This document shows positions 10,661 through 19,676 of a stretch of DNA of 64,000 nucleotides, piece by piece. Each line of letters opens with the position of its first letter. Position 1 is the stretch's first letter. The stretch spans positions 806,001 to 870,000 of the forward strand of contig BSYQ01000003.1 of the NCBI GenBank assembly GCA_030272585.1, read 5' to 3'. Below the pieces are notes generated by a model. The model had not been told where the DNA came from, did no database searches, and was given only the letters and a program-made list of their open reading frames with translations. The position numbers were made by a program, and so were the translations under genes. The DNA comes from Bryopsis sp. KO-2023. Its lineage: Eukaryota; Chlorophyta; Ulvophyceae; Bryopsidales; Bryopsidaceae.

Positions 10661-13633
10661 TCAGAAGAAGTGCCTGATCTGCGATTTGTGCACTTCTAGG
10701 AAGGGTTTCCTACCCCTCCTGAGTTTGCCATTGATTTCCTCAATCCTGACTCGACTGGGGGAAATCAGTTCCACTATTTTATATGGTCCCTTCCAACTTG
10801 CACTGAATTTCTGATCCTTTTTTTCAGCCCTTGCTGAATCATATAAAAGGACCTCCTCTCCCAGAAAATGATTCCAGTCAGACAATTTTTTCTGTGCATT
10901 CACCTTTTCTCTGCTCTCCTTCAATCTCTGTTGAATTCTATCCCACTCCTTGCTTGATAGTGTCCACACTTTGCATGGTGGCCATCCAGTGGTTCTATTC
11001 ACCATGTTGCAGACCATCCAGTTGGCCTTCTGCAGCCAATCATCCCAATACCCTCCATGATCCAACAACAGTACTCTGATTTTAGAAATCAGAGCTCTGT
11101 TCCTCCTCTCCACCACTCCATTCGCTCTGTGGTGATAAGGGGGTGTCCTCCAAACCTGAATGTGGTTGTCTTTGTACCATGCTCTCATGTCCTTCGAATG
11201 GAAGTAGGCAGCTCCATCACATAATAGGTTGTCTGGAGATCCATGAGTCGCTATCCACTCACCTAAACACTCTCTGACCTGTTTCCCCTTCACCTCCTTT
11301 GTCTTCCAAACCATCGAATCACGAGAGAGGTGGTCCACCACCACTACTATATGATTGTGGCCAGACCTACCAGAGGGTAGTGGACCGATGATGTCCATGC
11401 CCACTGTTTGACCAGGGTGGGTTAGATGCCCAGCTCCCCTAAGAAGTTCTTTTTCCTTCTTAGGGGCTACCCTCTGGCAGGTCTGGCAGTACCTCTGAAT
11501 TTCCTCCAGATCTCCTCTATTAGCCTTCCATCCATGTTGTGCACACAGCCATAGCAATTTTTGTGGGCTCCAGTGTCCCTCCTTGTGCAACCGTTCCAGC
11601 TGATCTCTGCTCAGCTCTTTCCCTTCCGCTATCTTGCCCAACTCCTCTCCCCTTGAGCCTCCTGTATATGCATGTCCCAACTCTGTGTTTCCTGACATGC
11701 CAGACCTTCCTGAATCACTCTCTTTAGAGTCCACTGCCTCAGCCTGCTCCAGCACCTGTTCTGTTGATCTGTTGGATCCTCCTGATTCCATGCTTGTGTT
11801 TTTACTGATTTGCATCTCTTGTGGTTCAAGTGCACACACCTGCCCTTGTGTTTGTGTTGGCCTGCTGTACCATCTAGACAGGAGATCAGCCCAAGGGTTA
11901 GATGTCCCTGGCAGGAATTGAACCCTCAACCTTCCAGGGGAGGGGTAGTTCTCTGCCAACCAAGCCAAGAGACGCACCACTCTGATGTCCTCCACGACTT
12001 CTTTCGGTGCTAACTTCGTAATCCTTTGCACTGCTGAGTTCGAATCAGTGTGCAGGGTTAGCTGACCCCCAGCCACCACCTGTGAAACCGATTTCAATGC
12101 CCATATTAGAGCTTGAAGCTCCCCCAAATAGGAGCTGACTTTTTCTCCTCCCTTATCCGCACACTTTCGACTGTTGAGGCTGACGATACACCCCTCTGAG
12201 GGGGTACCTCTGAACAGAACATACCCCCACCCAGAGGATGACCAGTCTGTAAACAGATTATACTCTCCAGAATCTGAATTACCCAACTTGACATTATTAG
12301 TCAGTATGGATTTCCATGCTTCTGCCACCAACTGTTGCATGAGTTTCGGATTCGATCCCTTGGGAAGCTCCAGCAGAGGTTGAATGATGTTATGGAAATT
12401 CGGGCAAACTCCCCTGCAGACATTAAGCATGCCGACGAATTGACGGACGTCCCTGACGTCGCGCATTTCTGGCAACTGACGCACTTGGTCGTCGACGTAG
12501 CGTCGAAGGCCGTAGCTCCCCTTCGTGACCGTGTACCCCAAGTAGGTAACCTCCTTTTGTCTGACGACCGCCTTTTCCCTGTTTATCCGTAATCCCATTT
12601 CGTCGAGCCTGGTCAGAACACGTCGCAGGTTCCTGTCATGGCCTTCGACGCCTTCTCCGCCGATTATGAGGTCGTCGACGAAGTTACGACCGGGGTATCC
12701 ATGGATAGAGCTCCGGATGCGGGAGTGGAACAGCCCTGGCGAACAGTTCCAGCCCTGGGGGAGACGGAGGTAGGTGTAATCCCCCTCTCCGGTTTCGAAC
12801 GCGAAGAGGGGTTGGAGGGCGTCGCAAACGTCCACCTGGAAGAAGCCCTGCTCCAGATCCAGGACGGTGAAGTAGTCCCACTCCGGTGGGATCGACTTCA
12901 GCACATCCCGGACATGGAGCAGGGACGTCTTCCAGGCGTCCGAGTACGAATTCAGGAGGCGGAAGTCCACCGTTTTCCTGACTTTGCCATTGGGTTTGCG
13001 GAGGAACAGGACCGGGGAGAACAGAGCCCGCTCGCCGACGCCCAGGGGACGGATGACGCCTTGCCCCTGCAACGAGGTAAGCAGTTTTCGAATCTCCTTA
13101 GGCGCGACGTCGGTGGCGTAGTACCGTATCCCCGTGTTGTGCAGCGGAATCCTGTGGAAGGGAACGCGCCATTTCACCTCCCTGTGGCAAACCCGAAGAG
13201 GAGCAGCAGTCGCCTTTGCGTCTCTGCTAAGGTCGTCACGAATCACGTTCGGAAATTCGCGTCGCCAGTATTCCACTGAGCCTGTATCCTCCGTCTCTGA
13301 CTGCGTTTCCGACGTGCAGGCAGGTTGTTCCTGAGTGGTTTGCACCGTAGCAGTATGTCCGTTCCAGAGTCTTTCCCCTGTCCCTACTGCTGTGGTGTTG
13401 TCGAGAAGGTCGTCAGCCACCTCCTCCCAAATCGTCGTCAGGTGAGAGAAAGGGGATGTAGTGTGTTCGCTAAAACTTCTGCCTGGTGGTTTCCCTCTGA
13501 GGGCTTCCCAGTACTTCCAGAGATCAAGGTGCTCCTGTTCCACTGTCCCCCCTACCCCCCCCCCTGGGTGAGCAGAGTAATTTTTCCTCTTGAAGGTGAG
13601 AGACTGAACTCTGGTTTTTCCCCAGTATGTCAC
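10661..13633 (-). CDS. pol: Retrotransposon Pol: reverse transcriptase, RNase H, integrase
   Basis: 990-aa open frame. Reverse transcriptase: VLFLRKPNGKVRKTVDFRLL, the first catalytic Asp in YFTVLDLEQGFFQVDV, LPQGWNCSPGLF, and the polymerase box FVDDLIIGG (F in place of the usual Y). RNase H: LFTDWSSSGWG, GELQALIWAL and LHTDSNSAV. Integrase: an HHCC zinc domain (HKEGHW to CQTC), then the DDE triad in GMDIIGPL, LLCDGAAYF and HRANGVVERRN. The C-terminal tail (GPYKIVELISPSRVRI) is the small SH3-like integrase end; I see no chromodomain. All catalytic residues are present. The frame is +1 to gag-pro with 110 bp of overlap and its listed start is not an obvious initiator, so it must be made by frameshifting or be in frame in other copies. 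Confidence 0.9.
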   Translation of the reverse strand: MTYWGKTRVQSLTFKRKNYSAHPGGGVGGTVEQEHLDLWKYWEALRGKPPGRSFSEHTTSPFSHLTTIWEEVADDLLDNTTAVGTGERLWNGHTATVQTTQEQPACTSETQSETEDTGSVEYWRREFPNVIRDDLSRDAKATAAPLRVCHREVKWRVPFHRIPLHNTGIRYYATDVAPKEIRKLLTSLQGQGVIRPLGVGERALFSPVLFLRKPNGKVRKTVDFRLLNSYSDAWKTSLLHVRDVLKSIPPEWDYFTVLDLEQGFFQVDVCDALQPLFAFETGEGDYTYLRLPQGWNCSPGLFHSRIRSSIHGYPGRNFVDDLIIGGEGVEGHDRNLRRVLTRLDEMGLRINREKAVVRQKEVTYLGYTVTKGSYGLRRYVDDQVRQLPEMRDVRDVRQFVGMLNVCRGVCPNFHNIIQPLLELPKGSNPKLMQQLVAEAWKSILTNNVKLGNSDSGEYNLFTDWSSSGWGYVLFRGTPSEGCIVSLNSRKCADKGGEKVSSYLGELQALIWALKSVSQVVAGGQLTLHTDSNSAVQRITKLAPKEVVEDIRVVRLLAWLAENYPSPGRLRVQFLPGTSNPWADLLSRWYSRPTQTQGQVCALEPQEMQISKNTSMESGGSNRSTEQVLEQAEAVDSKESDSGRSGMSGNTELGHAYTGGSRGEELGKIAEGKELSRDQLERLHKEGHWSPQKLLWLCAQHGWKANRGDLEEIQRYCQTCQRVAPKKEKELLRGAGHLTHPGQTVGMDIIGPLPSGRSGHNHIVVVVDHLSRDSMVWKTKEVKGKQVRECLGEWIATHGSPDNLLCDGAAYFHSKDMRAWYKDNHIQVWRTPPYHHRANGVVERRNRALISKIRVLLLDHGGYWDDWLQKANWMVCNMVNRTTGWPPCKVWTLSSKEWDRIQQRLKESREKVNAQKKLSDWNHFLGEEVLLYDSARAEKKDQKFSASWKGPYKIVELISPSRVRIEEINGKLRRGRKPFLEVHKSQIRHFF

Positions 13634-16600
13634 TGTTAGTGGGACTCTCAGTAGTTACAGTCTGTCCCTCATTGTGTGTTTGTTCCACTGCCCCGACTAC
13701 CCCCCCCCTGGGTGAGCAGCCCCCTTTTTCCTTTTGTGAACTCTGAACTGTACTCTGGCTCTGTCCCAATGTTTCCCTGTCTGTAGGACTCTCAGTAGCT
13801 ACAGCTTTGCTTTCTTGCAGCAGAGTGCTGTGTGCAGTCAGGCTGTTAGGTGTGAGGACACTCTGGGTGCCTTGGTCTTCCCCACATGTCCGTCCCTCTC
13901 TCCCCCTTGGTAAGTCCCTCCATTGATCCTGCTGGGGGGTGGAGAATGTACCCTGGCTTGTCCCCAGTGTAGCACTGTTTGCAGGACTCTCAGAAGCTAC
14001 ATTCTCCTCCTGTGTGTGGAATTTCGACTGCTGTACCCTTCCCTGAGTATCTGACTTGGGTAAGTGATGTACAGCCTCTGAACTGCTGGTGTGTAAGCCA
14101 AAATTCTTTTCTCCCTTCTCCCTATCTGAACTGATGAACTGTCCAGTAGCATTAGAGCTATTGGGCTGACATTCAACGTCTGTGTTTGATGTCTGTGTTC
14201 TCCCCTCATTCTCAGAGTCCTTCCCCTCAATCCTGTCCCTGAGTGGATGGTGCGTAGCAGAACTCACATCCAGTTCTGTGAGAGAGGCTGTGCTCTGGCT
14301 CTTCCTCAGTGTTGCACTGTTTGTTGGATTCTCAGTAGCTACAGCCTCACTGTTCTGTGTTGTTAAACTCCGTAACACACACCCATCCCCTGAACTGAGA
14401 TGCTGTTCTCCAGAGTCGGAACTGATGGTCGGTATATCCCTGTTTTGGGCAGAATTCGATAGTACTCTACTGTCCCCCTCTGGGCTCAACTGCTGTCCAA
14501 CAGATGCAAGCTGACCTGTTTGTGAAACACAGTCCTGATTCGACTGCATTGTGCCCCAACTGCCCTTCGAACCACTGGTTCTGTCAAACACTTCCAGTGA
14601 CCCACAGTCATTCTTTGGTGGTGGAAAAGAAACCTTTTTACATCCTCCATCTCCCTGTTTTTCTATTCCAGAACACCCCCCCTCCTCAGATTCCACTTCC
14701 TGTGGTGGAAAAGAAACTGTTTGACATCCTCCATCTCCCTTCTTTTCAATCCCAAAACACCCCTCCTCCTCAGGTTCCACTTCCTCCTTCTCTCTGAGAT
14801 CCAAACCATGGGGCAGTAAACCATCCTCCTCCTGTTCGACACATTCCTCCTCTGCTCCTCCTTCCTCTATCACCACCGGCGTTCCCTCAGCCACCCTGAA
14901 GCTAACCAAACACAGTTTTGCAGTAAGCATCCTCGCCTCCAACTGGGCGTTATACAGCGTGAGTCGAACTCTTCCGTCGGAGTTCGTCGTCACAGAGTGA
15001 AGGAGGTTGTGGGGTTGTCCTATGGCCATTAACGAAAACAGGCCAGGCCCAGTAATTCGAAAAGGAAGAACAACCGTTTTAATCGCGTAGGGTCCCAGAA
15101 CCAACGACGAACCCAGGGGTAACCGAAACTCCCCATCCTTCCCCACTAAACGAATCCTGCGTCCTTTTTTCGTGAGGGGGTCTTGCAGCACTCGAACCAC
15201 ACCCCGCTCTAACTCTCCCGACTTCTCCCCTACCTTCATGACTGCGTGGCAAGGGATGGACGTTCCGTTCTTGCCCCAGAGGCAGTTGCGAGCGCAGTCG
15301 ACGGTGAGGGAAAGGTGTGCGAGGAGGGGGACGCCCAGAATAATCTGGGATGTGTTTTCCGAAACCAAAAATACTTCCTTCCCCTCCCACGGTCCTACTT
15401 TGACGTCGAGCGTCACCGTCCCTCGCACGCTCTCCTTGCTTCCATTGAACCCGGTCAGCGTTAGCACTCCTTTCGGAGGAGCGACTCCCCATCCGTGCCT
15501 TTGACATACCTTCCATGGCATGATGGAGCATCCACTCCCGCTTTCGACCAACGCTTCGAAAAGGTGGTTACTCCCTCCCTGTTCTCCTTCCAGCCTGAGT
15601 TTCACCCGAAGTTGTTTTCGCACCGTATCTCCGGCGGGCGTTCCTGCTGCGACCGAATGGCACGACGACGACGGCTGCTCGTGCTGTATTGCCTCCAGCA
15701 GCTCGCCGAAAGCATCCTCTTCCACACTCGCCACCTGCGCTCTCCTCTTCGTCCGGCACTGCGCTTCCCAGTGCCCCTTCCGCCCGCAAAACTGGCAGTA
15801 CGGAATCTCTCCCGTCCGAGTAGGTGGCATGTCCGCCACCAAAACTTTCGTCCCCACCTTAGGTTCTGCTTTAGCATCCACTTTCACTTCTGCCTTTCCC
15901 TCCTCCTCCTTCTTTACTTCCGCGAGAACTGCTTCCCTGTATTCCGTCCTCCTCTTCATTCGATCCAAAAGCTCCCGAAGTCCGCTGAAGGTCAGTTTTT
16001 CGAACTCTGTTTCCAACACGACGCGGCTCAACACCCTCCCCGGTAACCGGGCCACGAGTAGCTTGACCGCTTTTTTCTCCTCTTCCACCTCCGCCGCTTG
16101 TCCCGTGTTTAAGAACATCAGGAAAAACCGCTGCAAGAACTCCAACTCTGTCTCCTCCTCCGTTTGTTGCAGCCGCCGAAGTCTGTCCAACGTAGCTGAT
16201 CCCTCCGTCGAAACTGAAGCCGCAGGCGCCGCACTCCCGAGCTCCAGGACTTCCCTTCTCATCGCCGTCTCTGTTCTACGCCGCCGTAACCATGCAGAAC
16301 CTTTGTCGAGGAACTTCAGTAGGTACCCCAGCAGAAGCGAGGAGGCGATCCCTGCTCCGACCAGGTTGGCGTTGGATCCCCGCAGGACACCCCAGAGCTT
16401 GTGCATCCTGTCTGCAAGCTGCACAAGCTCCAGGGTGTCCCACGCAGCAGCGGGGTTCGGTGAAGGGGAGGGTAGGGCACGATGTGAGTGTCGATGTCTG
16501 ATCGACCACATCAGCCTCTGCCAGAGCTCGTGTGGAGACGTTCTGGGCGTGTGAGGCGTAGGGAATGGAGGAGGTGATGGGGGATACGTTGCTGGCGCCC

Positions 16601-16730
16601 TTCCGGCTGGTGTTGCCGGCGCCGCATTTTGATCTGATATCGTCGGTGGTCGCTGTAACAGCAGCGACATACCGGCTAGTAGAGCCAAGCCCCCAAAGGC
16701 CAGGATCCACCCTGTTCGCTCCGAAACCAT
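13524..16730 (-). CDS. gag-pro: Retrotransposon Gag-protease polyprotein
   Basis: 1068 aa from the ATG at 16730. Order of parts: an N-terminal hydrophobic helix (GWILAFGGLALLAGMSLLL, about residues 6-26), a proline-rich linker, a second hydrophobic segment (about 125-142), a helical capsid-like region (about 180-275), a CCHC zinc knuckle (CQFCGRKGHWEAQC, about 312-325) and a retropepsin-like domain (about 375-480) ending in IILGVPLL. The protease active-site motif reads ALVESGSGCSIM where DTG or DSG is expected, so the catalytic aspartate position is Glu. The last ~400 residues are Ser/Thr/Gln-rich and built of degenerate repeats containing TESPTNS and SQST units. The frame ends in a G-run 110 bp after the pol frame opens. 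Membrane segments at the start of Gag are unusual. Confidence 0.85.
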   Translation of the reverse strand: MVSERTGWILAFGGLALLAGMSLLLQRPPTISDQNAAPATPAGRAPATYPPSPPPFPTPHTPRTSPHELWQRLMWSIRHRHSHRALPSPSPNPAAAWDTLELVQLADRMHKLWGVLRGSNANLVGAGIASSLLLGYLLKFLDKGSAWLRRRRTETAMRREVLELGSAAPAASVSTEGSATLDRLRRLQQTEEETELEFLQRFFLMFLNTGQAAEVEEEKKAVKLLVARLPGRVLSRVVLETEFEKLTFSGLRELLDRMKRRTEYREAVLAEVKKEEEGKAEVKVDAKAEPKVGTKVLVADMPPTRTGEIPYCQFCGRKGHWEAQCRTKRRAQVASVEEDAFGELLEAIQHEQPSSSCHSVAAGTPAGDTVRKQLRVKLRLEGEQGGSNHLFEALVESGSGCSIMPWKVCQRHGWGVAPPKGVLTLTGFNGSKESVRGTVTLDVKVGPWEGKEVFLVSENTSQIILGVPLLAHLSLTVDCARNCLWGKNGTSIPCHAVMKVGEKSGELERGVVRVLQDPLTKKGRRIRLVGKDGEFRLPLGSSLVLGPYAIKTVVLPFRITGPGLFSLMAIGQPHNLLHSVTTNSDGRVRLTLYNAQLEARMLTAKLCLVSFRVAEGTPVVIEEGGAEEECVEQEEDGLLPHGLDLREKEEVEPEEEGCFGIEKKGDGGCQTVSFPPQEVESEEGGCSGIEKQGDGGCKKVSFPPPKNDCGSLEVFDRTSGSKGSWGTMQSNQDCVSQTGQLASVGQQLSPEGDSRVLSNSAQNRDIPTISSDSGEQHLSSGDGCVLRSLTTQNSEAVATENPTNSATLRKSQSTASLTELDVSSATHHPLRDRIEGKDSENEGRTQTSNTDVECQPNSSNATGQFISSDREKGEKNFGLHTSSSEAVHHLPKSDTQGRVQQSKFHTQEENVASESPANSATLGTSQGTFSTPQQDQWRDLPRGREGRTCGEDQGTQSVLTPNSLTAHSTLLQESKAVATESPTDRETLGQSQSTVQSSQKEKGGCSPRGGVVGAVEQTHNEGQTVTTESPTNSDILGKNQSSVSHLQEEKLLCSPRGGGRGDSGTGAP
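16712..16729 (-). promoter_or_regulatory. Candidate primer-binding site
   Basis: Directly inside the 5' LTR the coding strand reads TGGTTTCGGAGCGAACAG. It starts with TGG, the complement of a tRNA CCA end, as expected for a primer-binding site. It resembles but does not equal the plant initiator-Met site TGGTATCAGAGC, so the priming tRNA is uncertain. The gag ATG is made of the last LTR base plus the TG of this site. Confidence 0.6.
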
Positions 16731-17056
16731 GTTGTTACTGGAAGAACGAGCCTTCCGCAAAAAAAGTCTTACAACAAAAAGACAACCCCGAACTCCCGTT
16801 CACAGACTTTCCTTCCCGACTCACTCAACTCTCACACTTCCTCCACTGACTCATACCTCGTACTTCTAACGTGAAACCCCTACTGCCATGGGGCCTCTCA
16901 CCCGCACTGACCAGTCGATTCAACACATTTGACATCGCTCTCAGAGTCAAATCGTGTGGTAGTACTTTCATTAGAAATGAGTGTCCGTTGTGTGGATTTG
17001 TTGATGTGACGCTCTTATGTCTGTCTTTCAGTACTTGTGTTCTACCCGGTCCAACA
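16730..17056 (-). repeat. 5' LTR (right copy)
   Basis: 327-bp repeat, identical to the left copy. It should contain the element's promoter. An in-frame ATG at 16760 and another at 16730-16728 fall at its end; the second one spans the LTR/internal boundary. Confidence 0.93.
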
Positions 17057-17508
17057 AGAGAGAGAAACACATGAAGTACAAACAACCAGGCCAGCCAATT
17101 CTACAAATTTTACAAAGACATCTTATCCTCTCCAGTTCAGCACGACTCCGTCTAACCCACACTGGAACCACCCCAAAAAACTCCTCACCCTACTTTTCTT
17201 TTCTGTTGCTCCACTTTTGACAGGACAAAACTTTCATATGACCGAAAGCCACCAAAAACAACCCCCAAAGAATCATTCACAATTGTCCATTGACTATGAC
17301 TTTCAAGCTATTTAAATTATTTATCACTTGACTTGTATGCACCTGAGTTCTTTTTTAACTCGGGAAAGCTCTGATTCTCTGGATTGCCTTTGAAGTTGCA
17401 ACACCAACTCTGTCCCCACACTTCTTTTCGGGAGTTAAGGCATGAAATGCGATTTTTCAAAGCACAGTGGGAAAATCAGTGTAGGGACGACGTGACATGA
17501 GAATTGGG

Positions 17509-17667
17509 TCAGAGCACTGAGTTTTTAGTTTTTGGATCTACGAGGTAGTATTCGTGCTTTTGGAACAACACGGACAAGATAGAGCAAAAAGCCCAAGCAA
17601 CCAACGACCATCTTGCGAAAGGTCTCTGATCAGCATATCCGCGTGCAATTAACCGTGAATTTGGCAT
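17509..17667 (-). CDS. Candidate small single-pass membrane protein
   Basis: A 52-aa ORF beginning MPNSRLIARGYADQRPFARW, followed by one hydrophobic helix (SLVAWAFCSILSVLF) and a polar tail (KHEYYLVDPKTKNSVL). The layout resembles small respiratory-chain accessory subunits, but I cannot place it in a family. A CAG acceptor sits immediately 5' of the start codon, so it could instead be the last exon of a longer gene. No other support; treat as tentative. Confidence 0.3.
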   Translation of the reverse strand: MPNSRLIARGYADQRPFARWSLVAWAFCSILSVLFQKHEYYLVDPKTKNSVL

Positions 17668-18946
17668 ACTGCGGCGCCGCCAGGCCCGATGCCATCTCGA
17701 ACTCGGGTCTTGGCTGGTTTCGGTTGGGTATCTTTTTTCCGTGTTCTTTATTAGAGCTGAAATATCTTCATAGCAACAAAGAATCGACGCCATCCAAGTG
17801 TGGTGGTTTAAATAATCCTCTGGATTCAAGGGTGATTCATCCTTGATGGAGTGAAACTAGATTGATTGTCCAAGGTCATGTCGTAACATTTTAAAATGAT
17901 TGTTTTTTCTTGTGAAAATACACAAGATATATGTATGTACAGTCGTTGTTGACTGCTTGTTGTGCATTTCCCCTCCCCAGTTCTTAAACCACCCCTAGTT
18001 TTTCATTTATTTCCCCTTAAAATCCCCTGCGATAATCTTAATAGAAAACATCTCCCTTAACCCCTTATCAAATTTTCTGCCAAATTGTATACTTCTATGA
18101 GACGAAAACGAACAATTCATTCTTCCAGCATGAGGGCAGAAATGAGAATAAGCCTGACGCACAAGAACTCCATGTAAGGTTCCTGAAAGTAAACAAAAAC
18201 TTTACAATTGGCATCCGCCAAAAAACACGAACCTCAAATCCATTTATTCCAATCTGACCACTTCCTGTCTGCAGTACCCTAGACTTGTCACACAATCAAC
18301 CGGCCTCAACACCTCCATCTCATACAAAATGAAACACCTGCACAAGTGCCCAACCTCAGGGAAATAGGCATGCCATCCATTTATGAAGAATTCTCGACAG
18401 ACAGACAGAGCTATTTGAATCACCGAGGGGCACTCCCACCCTTGTAGTACAACAAACTCTGTCATAAGCCACTCAGAAAAACAGTACATATAACCCAAAT
18501 TAATGCTTGATTTTTGAATATTCCAGGTTTGCTTTTGCCTTATCATTTCATCCTACCTGGAAATCACTCTTTGCTGTGGCTCCACATCTCTAAACAAAAT
18601 GATATTAGCCCGGGCAAGAAGACAACAACGTTTCCTTGTCCTAACTCCACCACGGAATTGGACATTGCAATTCTGACCGTACTTTTTGGTTATCAGTTTT
18701 AAAGTCCAAAATAATCATCAACTACAGGGGGAAGAGTACAAGGAAACGAAACGAGATTGATGAAATATGATCATTGAAGACAATAATTCAATGCAAACCC
18801 AATTATCTCTTCACAACCGACACCAAGTTTTGCCTGAATCAAGAAGCAAACATCAACATGTTGAAATGCAATGAAGCACACCTCACACTTTGTGCTTGGT
18901 TGGCACTGAGTCATTGCATGCACAGCCATTTTTTCTCGTTAATGGC

Positions 18947-18998
18947 CACGTGTGGGTACGTTTTGGACGTGGGCGGGCTAAGTTTTGGGGTTCACGTG
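18947..18998. promoter_or_regulatory. Two CACGTG (G-box/E-box) motifs
   Basis: CACGTG occurs at 18947-18952 and again at 18993-18998, 46 bp apart, in a locally GC-richer stretch about 700 bp upstream of the Pmp-like gene. CACGTG is the core site for bHLH/bZIP factors in plants and algae. Functional role is inferred only. Confidence 0.3.
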
Positions 18999-19676
18999 AC
19001 AACGTGATGATGTATGCGCCAATTTGATGCTGGTCGGCGTGGCAACCGTCGAATCCATGCAAACAGGAGTGAACTGCTCTGTGTGCGTGGTGTCTCGAGC
19101 GCTTCTCATCGATTTCACCCACCTGTCAAACGGATATCAACGTCATTCTCCTAAAAGTTCACGTAGACCTCTTCCAAATGCGTTATCTGGTGCGCGCGCG
19201 TCTCGCTTTGAATTCTACTCTGCGTACGCGTGGGGTAAGACCCCGTACGAGATATCGTTACATTCTTGTTGATTGGGTCGCTGCCTGTGGCTCCACCGTG
19301 AACAAGAGGAAGGAAAATTCCCTCGCTTCGAAGGCAGTGCAGTCGTGACGATGTTGGTGAGATTAGTACCTGGCGGGCCGAGTGACTCTTGGGAATACCG
19401 TGCCAATATTCCGAGTGCGCACCGCACTCTCCGCACCACGAAAAACACTCATCTTGAATCCTGTTCGTTTCTTTGGCGCGATCAGTTACAAGTACTGGAT
19501 TTGGGCCTGCGGGCGGTACGGTGGTGTGTCGACGCCGTGCCTGCAGCACCAGGTTTCAATTCGTTTGGCGACATATTGTTCGCAATGCGAGGGGGAAATT
19601 GGCCACGGTCCACTTGAAGCATCATTAATATAACATCCTTTCTGTTGTGCAGCCCATTCAACAGTGTTGGGGTGGG

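Larger units (their letters stand above)
10132..17056 (-). mobile_element. Full-length Ty3/gypsy-order LTR retrotransposon, minus orientation
   Basis: The element is bounded by two 327-bp direct repeats that I compared base by base and found identical, each beginning TGTTG (minus strand) and ending in CA. It is flanked by a 4-bp AGAG on both sides (10128-10131 and 17057-17060), a probable target duplication. Between the LTRs are a gag-protease frame and a pol frame with the order RT, RNase H, integrase, which is the Ty3/gypsy/retroviral order. Identical LTRs mean a very recent insertion. It sits just upstream of RRP36. Confidence 0.93.
17061..19676. other. Intergenic region, right flank of the LTR element to the Pmp-like gene
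   Basis: Mostly unassigned DNA, except for a small candidate ORF at 17509-17667 and two CACGTG boxes near 18947 and 18993, both listed separately. A minus-strand open frame at 18244-18546 has no convincing coding character. Confidence 0.45.

Noticed and set aside
12638..13279. 213-codon plus-strand frame and similar long plus-strand frames at 15520-16554
   Set aside because: Antisense shadows of the retrotransposon gag-pro and pol frames.
18095..18546. Minus-strand open frames with a T-rich acceptor near 18190
   Set aside because: Neither splice option gives a product with recognisable composition or motifs; looks like chance open frame.
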